DNA of 64,000 nucleotides from Shewanella insulae. GTDB lineage: Bacteria > Pseudomonadota > Gammaproteobacteria > Enterobacterales > Shewanellaceae. Under the pieces are notes generated by a model. The model was not told the DNA's origin. It saw only the letters and a program-made list of their open reading frames with translations, and searched no databases. The stretch covers positions 174,759-238,758 of the forward strand of contig NZ_WRPA01000006.1 in NCBI RefSeq assembly GCF_009831655.1. Direction: 5' to 3'. Positions 23,519 through 32,599 of this stretch are shown piece after piece (the first letter of the stretch is position 1; each line of letters starts with the position of its first letter). Both the position numbers and the translations under genes were made by a program.

Positions 23519-23704
23519 TTAACCGCGTAGGTTTTGTCCGGCGGTGAGCCAGAGCAGAAAGCCGAGAGAGAGCATGAGGGTCGCGCTAATGGCTATGATG
23601 TAGATAAAGCCCTTCTTGCCTTGTTTCAGCGGCACACCGTTGAGATAGAGAAACAGTGCCCAGAACAAACTGAGTATGATTGGCAGTAAAAACAGGCGGG
23701 CCAT
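23519..23704 (-). CDS. Small two-span membrane protein, unknown function
   Basis: A 61-aa protein with two predicted membrane segments (residues about 3-21 and 33-55) joined by a short basic loop GVPLKQGKKG. AAGGT lies about 12 bases upstream of the ATG, a rather long spacing. No family was recognised. It is convergent with the small ORF to its left and is followed on its upstream side by the terminator of the symporter gene. Confidence 0.6.
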   Translation of the reverse strand: MARLFLLPIILSLFWALFLYLNGVPLKQGKKGFIYIIAISATLMLSLGFLLWLTAGQNLRG

Positions 23705-23785
23705 AGTGGTTAGTGGTTACCTTATTTCTGGGGTAAGTATTATATGATTTAAACTTACTATCTCAGTTTTAACAAGCAATTAGCA

Positions 23786-23811
23786 ATAAAAAAAGCCGCA
23801 ATAAGCGGCTT
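23786..23811 (-). terminator. Terminator of the dicarboxylate symporter gene
   Basis: AAGCCGC (23793-23799) pairs with GCGGCTT (23805-23811). Read on the minus strand the stem is followed by a T tract, 25 bases after the symporter stop. Confidence 0.8.
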
Positions 23812-23835
23812 CTTTTCTGTTCATTGTACTGCGGC

Positions 23836-25086
23836 TTAACCTACTACCTCAGGGGCATCGGCCTCGTCGACGCGACAGAACTGCTCTTCGTCGAGCTGGC
23901 CTTCCGATTTGCCCACCACGACGGCGGTCATCATGTCGCCGGTAACATTGGTGGCGGTGCGTATCATGTCGATCACCCTATCGATAGAAGCGATAAAGGC
24001 GATGCCTTCTAGGGGCAAGCCGATGACACCCAGGGTGACAGAGAGCATCACCATGGCGCTACCCGGTACGCCGGCCGTGCCCACTGAGGCTACAGTGGCG
24101 GTGACGGCGATCAGCATATAGTCAGTCATCTCTAGCGGGATGCCATAGATCTGCGCGATGAAGATGGCGGCGATGGCCGGATAGATGCCGCCACAGCCAT
24201 CCATGTTCATGGTGGCGCCGAGTGGCAGTACGAAGGCGCCATATTTCTTCGATACGCCCATGGTCTCTGTGGCGCGGGTGCTGGCGGGTAGAGTGCCGAA
24301 ACTCGAAGCCGTGGTGAAGGCTACCAGCTGGGCTGGCATCGCCTTTCTGAAGAACTGTAACGGACTCAGGCCGGCACCGAACCTGACCAGACCGCCGTAG
24401 ACGAAGATGATGTGGATCAGTGCGGCAATATAAATGGCGCCGATAAATTTACCCAGTGGCAGTAGGGTAGAGAGGCCATATTCGCCCACAACCCAGGCCA
24501 TCAGGCCAAACACGCCGATAGGGGTCAGCTGCAACACCATGCGGGTCAGTTGGAACATCACCTCGGCACCGGCTTCTATGGCGTGCTTGAGTGGCTCGGC
24601 CTTCTCGCCGATCTTGTTGATGGCGATACCGACTAAGGCGGCAAAGACGATGATCTGTAGCACCTTGCCTTCGGCCAGCGAGGCAAATGGATTGACGGGG
24701 ATCATGTCCAGCAGTACCTGTGCAAAACCTGGCACGTTACGCTCACGCACCTCAGTGGTGGCGAGTTCTAGCGAGCCGCCCATGTCGATCAGGCTGCCAA
24801 TCGCCAGACCGATAAGCGAGGCGATAGTACCTGTGAACATGAACATGGCCAGAGTCTTGATACTCAGACGCTTGAGACTAACATCGTTACCCAGGGAGGT
24901 GATGCTGACGACGATGGCGCAGAAGATAAGTGGCGCAACCAACATCTTGATTGCCGCGATAAAGAGGTCGCCAAGGGGCTTAAGGTGGGTCGCCTGTTCG
25001 CCCAAGATGACGCCTAGGCCTACCCCTAAGATGAAACCGGCGAGGACCTTCTGCCAGAAGGGGATCTGTTTAATTGTTTGCCACAT
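23836..25086 (-). CDS. Dicarboxylate/amino-acid:cation symporter (DAACS family)
   Basis: A 416-aa inner-membrane carrier of the GltP/DctA/GLT fold that imports acidic amino acids or C4-dicarboxylates with Na+ or H+. The re-entrant hairpin HP1 appears as AFTTASSFGTLPAS, TM7 as NMDGCGG, HP2 as VGTAGVPGSAMVM and TM8 as DRVIDMIRTATNVTGD. TM7 reads NMDGC where most of the family has NMDGT. The arginine in TM8 binds the substrate carboxylate in homologues. The exact substrate cannot be deduced. It stands alone with its own terminator. Confidence 0.92.
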   Translation of the reverse strand: MWQTIKQIPFWQKVLAGFILGVGLGVILGEQATHLKPLGDLFIAAIKMLVAPLIFCAIVVSITSLGNDVSLKRLSIKTLAMFMFTGTIASLIGLAIGSLIDMGGSLELATTEVRERNVPGFAQVLLDMIPVNPFASLAEGKVLQIIVFAALVGIAINKIGEKAEPLKHAIEAGAEVMFQLTRMVLQLTPIGVFGLMAWVVGEYGLSTLLPLGKFIGAIYIAALIHIIFVYGGLVRFGAGLSPLQFFRKAMPAQLVAFTTASSFGTLPASTRATETMGVSKKYGAFVLPLGATMNMDGCGGIYPAIAAIFIAQIYGIPLEMTDYMLIAVTATVASVGTAGVPGSAMVMLSVTLGVIGLPLEGIAFIASIDRVIDMIRTATNVTGDMMTAVVVGKSEGQLDEEQFCRVDEADAPEVVG

Positions 25087-25365
25087 GGGATCTATTCCAA
25101 ATTTTAGTAAGTCGTTATTGTGGATGGCGTTATCGAATCAAAAATGAATTGCTTGTTCTAGCACGAGCCATCCAGGTATTTCAACCTTAGAGAGTGAGCA
25201 GGATATTGTATCTGGACGACGTCTTGCTTACCAAAGCGATTTTGTTATAACTTATTGTGATATAAGAGTTTGTTTTAATAAGATTAAATTTTTACTTTTA
25301 GGTAACATGATCACCTTGAATAGACCACACATAAAAATTTACTTTTTTTCATTAGGTAAGGGATC

Positions 25366-25788
25366 ATGAGCGCGTTATGGTTGATCTTTAGCGGCGCCTT
25401 TTTGGCCGCTACTCTGTTACCGGGTGGATCTGAGGTATTACTGGCGGCGCTGATTAATCAGGCGCCAGAGACCTGGGTTTCGTTAGTGGGTATGGCAACT
25501 TTGGGCAACACCCTGGGCTCACTGACCAGTTACTATCTGGGCGCCCTGGGGCGCTTTGCCAAGACGCCGGAGGAGATGGCCAGTGGTCGATATCGTCATG
25601 GGCTGAGGCTTGTCGAGCGCTATGGCTACTGGAGCCTGCTGCTCGCCTGGACGCCCATCATTGGCGATATATTATGTCTGCTGGCAGGCTGGCTCAAGCT
25701 GCCAGTGATTAAGTCCAGCATAATGATTTTTATAGGGAAAGGTGTGCGCTATCTGCTGGTTGCGGCGTTGGCGTTACACTGGTTGTAA
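25366..25788 (+). CDS. YqaA-family membrane protein (DedA/SNARE-associated superfamily)
   Basis: A 140-aa protein with about four hydrophobic segments. The pattern FLAATLLPGGSEVLLAALI, GNTLGSLTSYYLGALGR and SLLLAWTPIIGDILCLLAGW is that of YqaA, a small relative of DedA membrane proteins whose members act in lipid flipping or envelope homeostasis. The ATG at 25366 follows AGGTAAGGGATC. A 279-base AT-rich gap separates it from the divergent symporter gene; promoters for both must lie there. Confidence 0.85.
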   Translation: MSALWLIFSGAFLAATLLPGGSEVLLAALINQAPETWVSLVGMATLGNTLGSLTSYYLGALGRFAKTPEEMASGRYRHGLRLVERYGYWSLLLAWTPIIGDILCLLAGWLKLPVIKSSIMIFIGKGVRYLLVAALALHWL

Positions 25789-25873
25789 GCGGTGTGGTCT
25801 TTTGGGACGAACTTTTTTTGGCAAAGGCTGTCTCGATAAAGGCTGGCCTCACTGTTTAAAATGGGAGCAAAGA

Positions 25874-28708
25874 ATGAAGAAATGGATATTGGCCGCGGCG
25901 ATTTCTGCCGCGCTGAGTGCCTGTGCCAACGCACCGGCTAATGTGGCGCTGCCTCAGGGCGTCTCGCTGGTCGAAAATGTGGCCCTGGCCGAGTCGGGCG
26001 TGGGCATTCCTTACAAGAAATATCAACTGGCAAATGGCCTGACGGTGATTCTGCATCAGGATCATTCCGATCCTCTGGTGCATGTGGATGTCACCTATCA
26101 TGTGGGCTCGGCAAGAGAGCTGCCCGGACGCTCGGGATTTGCTCACCTGTTTGAGCACATGATGTTCCAGGGCTCTGAGCATGTGGGCGATGAGCAGCAC
26201 TTCAAGACGGTAACCGAGGCCGGTGGCACACTCAACGGCACGACTAACACGGACCGTACCAACTATTTTGAGACAGTGCCCAGCAATCAGCTAGAGAAGA
26301 TGCTCTGGCTGGAGTCGGATCGCATGGGGTATTTCTTACCCGCCCTGACCGACAACAAGTTTGAGGTGCAGCGCGAGACGGTGAAGAACGAGCGCGCCCA
26401 GCGCATCGATAACCAGCCCTATGGTCGCATGAACGAGCGTTTCAACCAGGCCTTCTATCCCAGCGGTCATCAGTATTCCTGGCCCGTCATCGGTTGGCCT
26501 GAGGATCTCAATCGCGCCGAGCTAGATGACGTGAAGCACTTCTTCCAGCGCTGGTACGGCCCGAACAACGCCACACTCACCATAGGCGGCGATTTCGATG
26601 AGATGCAGACCCTTGCCTGGGTGAACAAATATTTCGGCGAGATCCCAAGAGGCCCTGAGGTGAAGCCAGAGCCTAAGGAGCTGGTCACTCTGGATAAGAC
26701 CCGCTATATCTCCATGGAAGACAGGGTGCACTTGCCGCTGCTGCGAATGGCGTTTCCAACTGTGTATGCCAGCCATCAAGATGAGGCAGCGCTGGATCTG
26801 CTGGCCAACATCATAGGTGGCGGCCCAACCTCGCTGGTGTACAAGAACCTGGTGAAGGATGGTTATGCGGTGCAGGCCGGTGTGAACCACCCTTGTCAGG
26901 AGCTTGCCTGTCAGTTCTCTATCTATGCGCTAGCGAACCCTGCCAGAGGCGGTCAGCTGGCCGATGTCGAGCGCCGTATTCGCGAGTCTATCGCCGAGTT
27001 TGAGCAGCGCGGCGTGACAGATGACGACCTACAGAAGGTGAAGGTGCAGTTTGAGGCGAGTACCATCTTCGGTCTGCAGAGCGTTAAGGGCAAGGTGTCG
27101 ACCCTAGCCCTGAACCAGACCTTCTTCGGCAATCCCGACATGATAGCCCACGATCTTAAGCGCTACGCCAACGTTACCAAGGAAGATGTGATGCGGGTGT
27201 TTAACACCTATATCAAGGGCAAGCCGTCAGTGGTGATGAGTGTGGTGCCTCACGGACAGAAGCAGTTAATCGCCCATGAAGATAACTTTGTACCGCCGGC
27301 GCCGCGTGTGGCCGCCGAGGCAGTGACCGGTATGGTTGATGTGGCCGAGGCGAGTAGCAGCTTCGATCGCAGCATTATGCCGAGCGCGCAGCAAGCACCT
27401 GTCATAAAGGTGCCGAGCCTGTGGACAGATAAGCTGGCTAACGGCATTGCCGTCATGGGTACCGAGAGCGATGAGACACCTACCGTCGAACTGCTCATCT
27501 ATCTTAACGGCGGCCATCGCCTGGCCGACGTGAATCAGGCGGGATTGGCCGGTCTGACTGCGGCCATGCTCAACGAGTCGAGCGACAAGCGCAGCACAGA
27601 AGAGCTGGCCCAGGCGCTGGAGATGCTGGGCAGTAGTGTGAGTTTCGGCAGCAGCATCTATCAGAGCTATATCAAGGTCTCGGCCCTGACCTCACACCTA
27701 GATGAGACCCTGGCGATTGTCGAGGAGAAGCTGTTCCATCCAGGCTTTAAAGCGAGCGATTTTGCCCGAGTACGGCAGCAACATCTGCAGAGCCTGCAAC
27801 ATATGCAGTCCGATCCTAACTATGTCGCCAACAGCCAGTTCGATGCCTTGCTCTATGGTAAAGATACCGCACTGGGTGTGAGCGACATGGGGACATTGGC
27901 CAGCGTGTCTCAACTGACGCTGGACGATGTTAAAGCCTTCTATAACAAGCAGTTCAGAGCCGGGAATGCACAGATAGTGGCCGTAACCAACCTGCCCAAG
28001 GCCCAGCTGATGCCAAAGCTGAAGGGGCTGGCCAAATGGCAAGGGGATGCAACGCCGCTGCCAAGTATGGCCGCCTTGCCAACCCTCGATGCCGGCACCG
28101 TCTATATCCTAGACAAGCCGGGTGCGGCCCAGTCGGTGATCAAGATAGGTAAGCGCGCCATGCCCTATGATGCTACCGGCGAGTTCTTCAAGTCTTACCT
28201 GATGAACTATCCACTGGGCGGCGCCTTTAACAGCCGCATCAATCTCAATCTGCGTGAAGACAAGGGCTATACCTATGGTGCCCGCAGTTACTTCAGTGGC
28301 GGCAGCGAGCTTGGTCTGTTTGAGGCCTCGGCCAGCGTGCGCAGCGATGTCACCGCCAAGGCGCTCACTGAGTTTGCCAAGGAGATCGACGCCTATCAGG
28401 CAGATGGGATGACTGACAAGGAACTGACCTTCCTGCGCAGCTCTATCTCCCAGGGGCAGGCACTGGATTATGAGACGCCATATCAGAAGGCGGGTTTCAT
28501 GCGTAAGATCCAGCGTTACAAGCTTGCTGCCGATTACACCCAGCAGCAGGCCGAGATCATCAAGTCGGTCGCTAAGGATGAACTGAATCAACTGGCGAAA
28601 GATAAGCTGAAGCTGGATGAGATGATCGTCCTGATTGTCGGCGATAGGGCGAAGATCGAGCAAGAGATTAAGGCTCTGGGCTACCGGGTGAAAAATTTGG
28701 AGTTGTAA
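25874..28708 (+). CDS. M16-family zinc metallopeptidase, lipoprotein
   Basis: A 944-aa predicted periplasmic or outer-membrane-anchored protease. A type II signal peptide ends in LSAC (Cys17 from ATG 25874). The first M16 domain carries the inverted zinc motif HLFEH (residues 91-95) with the downstream glutamate in VKNERAQR. The second half repeats the fold without the zinc site (LNGGHRLADVNQAGLAGLTAAML, MNYPLGGAFNSRINLNLREDKG). Two-domain pitrilysin-type proteins of this kind degrade peptides in the envelope. An upstream in-frame start at 25742 would overlap the previous gene and destroy the signal peptide, so the ATG at 25874 after GGGAGCAAAG is chosen. Confidence 0.93.
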   Translation: MKKWILAAAISAALSACANAPANVALPQGVSLVENVALAESGVGIPYKKYQLANGLTVILHQDHSDPLVHVDVTYHVGSARELPGRSGFAHLFEHMMFQGSEHVGDEQHFKTVTEAGGTLNGTTNTDRTNYFETVPSNQLEKMLWLESDRMGYFLPALTDNKFEVQRETVKNERAQRIDNQPYGRMNERFNQAFYPSGHQYSWPVIGWPEDLNRAELDDVKHFFQRWYGPNNATLTIGGDFDEMQTLAWVNKYFGEIPRGPEVKPEPKELVTLDKTRYISMEDRVHLPLLRMAFPTVYASHQDEAALDLLANIIGGGPTSLVYKNLVKDGYAVQAGVNHPCQELACQFSIYALANPARGGQLADVERRIRESIAEFEQRGVTDDDLQKVKVQFEASTIFGLQSVKGKVSTLALNQTFFGNPDMIAHDLKRYANVTKEDVMRVFNTYIKGKPSVVMSVVPHGQKQLIAHEDNFVPPAPRVAAEAVTGMVDVAEASSSFDRSIMPSAQQAPVIKVPSLWTDKLANGIAVMGTESDETPTVELLIYLNGGHRLADVNQAGLAGLTAAMLNESSDKRSTEELAQALEMLGSSVSFGSSIYQSYIKVSALTSHLDETLAIVEEKLFHPGFKASDFARVRQQHLQSLQHMQSDPNYVANSQFDALLYGKDTALGVSDMGTLASVSQLTLDDVKAFYNKQFRAGNAQIVAVTNLPKAQLMPKLKGLAKWQGDATPLPSMAALPTLDAGTVYILDKPGAAQSVIKIGKRAMPYDATGEFFKSYLMNYPLGGAFNSRINLNLREDKGYTYGARSYFSGGSELGLFEASASVRSDVTAKALTEFAKEIDAYQADGMTDKELTFLRSSISQGQALDYETPYQKAGFMRKIQRYKLAADYTQQQAEIIKSVAKDELNQLAKDKLKLDEMIVLIVGDRAKIEQEIKALGYRVKNLEL

Positions 28709-28737
28709 TCTGACGATTGCGCCCCAATATAGGCCCT

Positions 28738-28776
28738 AGCGGTGAGCATTAACTCTGCTCACCGCTTTATTTTTTC
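28738..28776 (+). terminator. Rho-independent terminator after the M16 peptidase gene
   Basis: A perfect 11-bp stem AGCGGTGAGCA (28738-28748) with TGCTCACCGCT (28756-28766), seven-base loop, then TTATTTTTTC. Confidence 0.93.
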
Positions 28777-28888
28777 CCTTGCCAAGGATCTAGCACAGCG
28801 GCTATTTTGTGGTGATGGCGAAAGCAAACGCGCTTTTTGCAGGTCTGACTTGCAAGGCAAACGGTTGAAGCAATGAGAGACGAAGAAT

Positions 28889-30490
28889 TTGAACTCTTTC
28901 GATGAAGTGATAGGCCTACTCGACAACGAGCAGGGAAGCGCCGCATTGGCAGGTATGCAACGAGGTATTGAGCGCGAAGCATTGCGTATTGAGCCAAATG
29001 GTCATCTGGCCATGGATAAACATCCTAAGGCACTCGGCTCGGCCCTGACTCACTCTCGGATCACCACAGACTATAGCGAATCGCTGTTAGAGTTTATTAC
29101 CCCCGTCTATCAAGATATCTCTGCCTTGCTGACGGATCTTACCCAGACCCATGCCTTTTCGGTAAGGCACCTGGGCCAGCAGCAACTCTGGCCGGTGAGC
29201 ATGCCCTGTTATGTCGGCGATGTGGCCGATATTCCCATTGCCGATTATGGCAGTTCTAATACAGGGCAATTAAAGCGTCTGTATCGCAAAGGCCTCACCT
29301 ATCGCTATGGTGCCCAGATGCAGATCATCTCTGGCGTGCATTTTAACTTTTCCGTATCCGATGCCTTGTGGGAGCTACTCTATCAAGCATCGGATAAATG
29401 CCTGAGCAAAGGCGATTTTATTTCTGAATCCTATTTTGGATTGATCCGTAACTACCGCCGTCTGGTTTGGGTATTGCCCTATCTGTTTGGCGCCTCTCCG
29501 GCGCTGTGTGGCTCCTTCATCAAAGATCAACAAACCGATCTCGCCTTCGAGAAGCTAGGGAAAGGCACTCTGTATCTGCCCTATGCGACTTCGCTGCGCA
29601 TGAGCGATCTGGGATATACCAACAAGGAGCAGGAGCGACTCAACATCAGCTACAACTCCCTGACGGATTATCTCGAGGGGATCAACGCGGCGATCAAGAT
29701 GCCATCGGCCAGTTTCGAGGCCATTGGCGTCAAGGTCGATGGCGAGTTTCGTCAGTTAAACGCCAACGTGTTACAGATCGAAAACGAATTCTACTCGCCC
29801 ATTCGTGCCAAGCGCGTGACGCTCACCGAAGAGAAACCCTCCCAGGCACTTGCTCGCGCGGGTGTCGAATATATTGAGGTGCGCGCACTGGATGTAAACC
29901 CCTTCAGTCCAGTGGGGATAGATGCCGATCAGGTGCGCTTCTTGGATCTCTTCTTGCTGCACTGCCTGCTGACGCCATCGCCAAAGAGCGATGCCAAGGA
30001 TGAGGCCGCGATAGGCGATAACCTAAATAAGGTGATCACCCGTGGCCGAGAGCCCGGATTGACCCTTAATCGTGCGGGCGAGGAAGTCACGCTACAGGCC
30101 TGGCTCGAGTCCCTGTTTGGTGAGCTAAGCACCTTGGCTAAGCTGCTCGATGGCCAAGGTCAAGACCAAAGCCAAGTCTATCAAGACAGCCTGGCCCATT
30201 GGCTCGAGGCGGTACACGATCCAGCTAAGACCCTGTCTGGCCGCGTGATGTCGGCATTGCTGGCAGAGGGGATAGATCACAGTCAGTGGGTGAAATCCCT
30301 GGCGAAAGACTATTATCAGGCTCTGCTCGAGTATCCTCTGCCTCCTGAGGTTGAGGCGGCCTATGAGGCTGCCGCCGAGCAGTCCTTGGCGGCCCAGGCA
30401 CAGCTTGAGACGGAATCAAAGCAGGACTTCGAGCAGTATCTTGCCGACTACTTTGCCGAGGCGCCCGCGCCGGTCGACCAAGTGGTGTAA
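28889..30490 (+). CDS. gshA: Glutamate-cysteine ligase
   Basis: Catalyses the first step of glutathione synthesis. The 533-aa protein has the proteobacterial GshA pattern: GIEREALRIEPNGHLA, the substrate/metal region TTDYSESLLEFITP, YGAQMQIISGVHFNFS, and YIEVRALDVNPFSPVGID. The start is a TTG; the only nearby ATG (28873) is out of frame and ends after ten codons. E. coli gshA also starts with TTG. GAGACGAAG upstream is a plausible ribosome site. It is followed after two bases by a lipoprotein gene, which suggests co-transcription. Confidence 0.95.
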   Translation: MNSFDEVIGLLDNEQGSAALAGMQRGIEREALRIEPNGHLAMDKHPKALGSALTHSRITTDYSESLLEFITPVYQDISALLTDLTQTHAFSVRHLGQQQLWPVSMPCYVGDVADIPIADYGSSNTGQLKRLYRKGLTYRYGAQMQIISGVHFNFSVSDALWELLYQASDKCLSKGDFISESYFGLIRNYRRLVWVLPYLFGASPALCGSFIKDQQTDLAFEKLGKGTLYLPYATSLRMSDLGYTNKEQERLNISYNSLTDYLEGINAAIKMPSASFEAIGVKVDGEFRQLNANVLQIENEFYSPIRAKRVTLTEEKPSQALARAGVEYIEVRALDVNPFSPVGIDADQVRFLDLFLLHCLLTPSPKSDAKDEAAIGDNLNKVITRGREPGLTLNRAGEEVTLQAWLESLFGELSTLAKLLDGQGQDQSQVYQDSLAHWLEAVHDPAKTLSGRVMSALLAEGIDHSQWVKSLAKDYYQALLEYPLPPEVEAAYEAAAEQSLAAQAQLETESKQDFEQYLADYFAEAPAPVDQVV

Positions 30491-30492
30491 CC

Positions 30493-30957
30493 ATGAAGGT
30501 TAGCGGTATTTGCTCTGGTTTCGGTCGAGGCTTTGGCATAGCAATTAGCCTGCTGACACTGTCTATGTTGTCGGGTTGCGCCTCCGGACCCGACAATGAG
30601 TCGTTGTGTGCGACTGTGTCTGGTTATCAGATGCCCGACGAGTCTCAGGGCCTGTACCGCGCCGTGGTGACCCACCTCAACGGTAAGCCTGTGATCTCAA
30701 GGCCCAACTATCGCCTGGCGCCGGGGGAGTACCAATTTACCCTGGCCGAGCTTATCGACTCGCCGCGTCTCAAGGTGAAACTCGCTGCGCGCCAGACAAA
30801 GACGCTGACGCTGCATATCGAGGCGAATCAGCGTTATCACCTAGCGGCTCAGTTTAATCGGGATAAGATCTATCGAGTCCTGGATACCGATTATTGGCAA
30901 CCCGTAGTTTGGGCCCAGGAGCCTCACGAGTGTGAGTTTCTCAACGAATCAAATTAA
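30493..30957 (+). CDS. Small lipoprotein, unknown function
   Basis: A 154-aa protein with a type II signal peptide ending in LSGC (Cys29). The mature part contains PNYRLAPGEYQFTLAELI and HIEANQRYHLAAQF, a beta-rich pattern resembling small PEGA-like or sugar-binding sandwich domains, but the family was not recognised. It starts two bases after gshA and is probably co-transcribed with it. Confidence 0.75.
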   Translation: MKVSGICSGFGRGFGIAISLLTLSMLSGCASGPDNESLCATVSGYQMPDESQGLYRAVVTHLNGKPVISRPNYRLAPGEYQFTLAELIDSPRLKVKLAARQTKTLTLHIEANQRYHLAAQFNRDKIYRVLDTDYWQPVVWAQEPHECEFLNESN

Positions 30958-31055
30958 TGAATTGTTAGCCTGGGGTAAATTCGCCCCCTAGCGATTGCTT
31001 CTCTCTAATAACGATGTGAAACTAGCCCAATGTGTTTAACGTTTCGGGTTTGTTG

Positions 31056-31673
31056 ATGAGAAAGATTTCCTTTGCCTTACTTGCGGTTACCTTCCTGTCA
31101 GTGGGGGGCTGCGCCACCTCGCCACCAGAGGATCCAGAGAACCTCTGCGCCATCTATAAAGAGAATCGAGATTGGTACGAGGCCGCGGTCAATACCCGGG
31201 AGAAGTGGGGCGTGCCTGTGCATGTTCCCCTGGCCATGATGTATCAGGAAAGCTCCTTCAAGCACAACGCCGCACCACCTATGGAGTATTTCTTGGGCTT
31301 TATCCCTATCGGCCGCGCCAGTGATGCCTATGGCTACGCCCAGGCTAAGACAATGACCTGGGACGATTATGTGCGCGAGACAGGCAACTCCTGGTCTAGC
31401 CGTAGCGACTTCGACGATGCCATGGACTTCATGGGGTGGTTTATCTACAAGACCCATAAGATAAATGGCGTCTCCAAGTGGGATGCCCGTAATCAATACC
31501 TCAACTATCACGAGGGGTGGGGCGGATATAAGCGTGGCACCCATAGGCAGAAGCCTTGGCTGATCAAGGTGGCCGATAAGGTCGACAAGCGATCTAAGCG
31601 TTATGCCGCTCAGTACCATACCTGTCAGGAAAATCTCGACTCTTCCTGGTTGTGGCGCCTCTTCTTCGGTTAA
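31056..31673 (+). CDS. Lytic-transglycosylase-like lipoprotein
   Basis: A 205-aa predicted outer-membrane lipoprotein (MRKISFALLAVTFLSVGGC, Cys19). The mature domain has the SLT pattern: WGVPVHVPLAMMYQESSFKHNA with the putative catalytic glutamate in YQESSF, YGYAQAKTMTWDDY, and NYHEGWGGYKRG. The function should be limited cleavage of peptidoglycan. A GTG start at 31032 is possible but adds eight residues before a textbook lipoprotein signal, so ATG 31056 is preferred. It lies about 100 bases after the previous lipoprotein gene. Confidence 0.85.
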   Translation: MRKISFALLAVTFLSVGGCATSPPEDPENLCAIYKENRDWYEAAVNTREKWGVPVHVPLAMMYQESSFKHNAAPPMEYFLGFIPIGRASDAYGYAQAKTMTWDDYVRETGNSWSSRSDFDDAMDFMGWFIYKTHKINGVSKWDARNQYLNYHEGWGGYKRGTHRQKPWLIKVADKVDKRSKRYAAQYHTCQENLDSSWLWRLFFG

Positions 31674-31710
31674 TCCACAAGCCTCGCCAGCCTTGTAGAT
31701 AGGTGCTGGT

Positions 31711-31757
31711 GAGGCGACAATGCCTCTTTGTCGCCTCGTTACGCCGCCGGCGGCGTC
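31711..31757 (+). other. Hairpins downstream of the transglycosylase gene
   Basis: A perfect 10-bp stem GAGGCGACAA (31711-31720) with TTGTCGCCTC (31728-31737), followed by a second palindrome GCCGCCGGCGGC near 31744-31756. Neither has a T tract, so these are RNA or DNA structures or a weak transcription end rather than a standard terminator. A TATAAT at 31910-31915 may be the -10 box of the purE gene that follows. Confidence 0.5.
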
Positions 31758-31956
31758 ATAAAACGCCCGACCTTAAACCTGAGAACTCACTGTTTTTGTC
31801 AGCGCATAATTACTAGCCGTTATTTTTAGGCTAAGTCAATGCTGCTTAAGCCTTTTTATCCTGTTTGGGTTAATACCCGCGATCACTATTATCTGCATTT
31901 AAAAATGACTATAATGCGCGCAAAACAATAGCCTTACCCTACAAAAAGGATAAAAG

Positions 31957-32466
31957 ATGACTAAGCCATTTGTTGCCGTACTCATGGGATCGGATTCCGA
32001 TCTCCCAACAATGCAAGCCACCTTAGATGTACTTAAGACTTTTGGTATTCAATACGAAGCCAAGGTGACCTCGGCGCACCGCACGCCTGCAGCGACTCAC
32101 GCTTACGTACACGATGCCGAAGAGCGTGGTTGTAAGGTCTTTATCTGCGCGGCGGGTCTGGCGGCTCACCTTGCAGGTGCCGTGGCCGGTATCACAACTC
32201 GCCCTGTGATCGGTGTACCCGTAGATTGCGGTCCACTTCAGGGGCATGACGCCCTGTTATCGACAGTGATGATGCCTGGCGGTGTGCCTGTGGCTACCGT
32301 GGCAATCGGCAGTGCTGGCGCGAAGAACGCGGGTTACCTGGCGGCTCAGATGCTAGCCGTCGGCGATGATGCCCTTGCACTTGCAGTTAAAGAAGAGCGC
32401 GCCAAGTCGGCCGAAGCCGTACAGGCAAAAGATGCCAAGCTACAAGAGAAGCTGGCTAACGCATAA
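31957..32466 (+). CDS. purE: PurE-family carboxyaminoimidazole ribonucleotide mutase, stand-alone paralogue
   Basis: A 169-aa PurE. It has the N-terminal phosphate loop MGSDSDLPTMQ, the catalytic-histidine motif SAHRTPAATH, and CAAGLAAHLAGAVAG in place of the [11 protein letters not shown] seen in the second PurE of this window (49979). It also has GPLQGHDALLSTVMMPGGVPVATVAIG. A lysine/alanine-rich tail of about 20 residues extends the C-terminus. No purK is adjacent. It is a distinct subtype of class I PurE by its loop sequence; whether it works with PurK or directly on CO2 cannot be decided from sequence alone. Confidence 0.9.
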   Translation: MTKPFVAVLMGSDSDLPTMQATLDVLKTFGIQYEAKVTSAHRTPAATHAYVHDAEERGCKVFICAAGLAAHLAGAVAGITTRPVIGVPVDCGPLQGHDALLSTVMMPGGVPVATVAIGSAGAKNAGYLAAQMLAVGDDALALAVKEERAKSAEAVQAKDAKLQEKLANA

Positions 32467-32483
32467 TCTCTTTTTGATGACAT

Positions 32484-32523
32484 AAAACGCCGCCAACCGC
32501 GTAGGTTGGCGGCGTTTTTTTTG
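32484..32523 (+). terminator. Rho-independent terminator after stand-alone purE
   Basis: AAAACGCCGCCAACC pairs perfectly with GGTTGGCGGCGTTTT over a five-base loop, followed by more T residues. Confidence 0.95.
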
Positions 32524-32599
32524 TCGAGTTTAACCCTTAAGTCCATTTCTAACGTTACTAGAATTAATGAGGAGTTTAACGCGGCAGCGGGAGCATGAG

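Noticed and set aside
24434..25147. 237-codon plus-strand frame opposite the symporter
   Set aside because: Antisense of a transporter gene with all family motifs; Ser/Ala/Met-rich composition typical of shadow frames.
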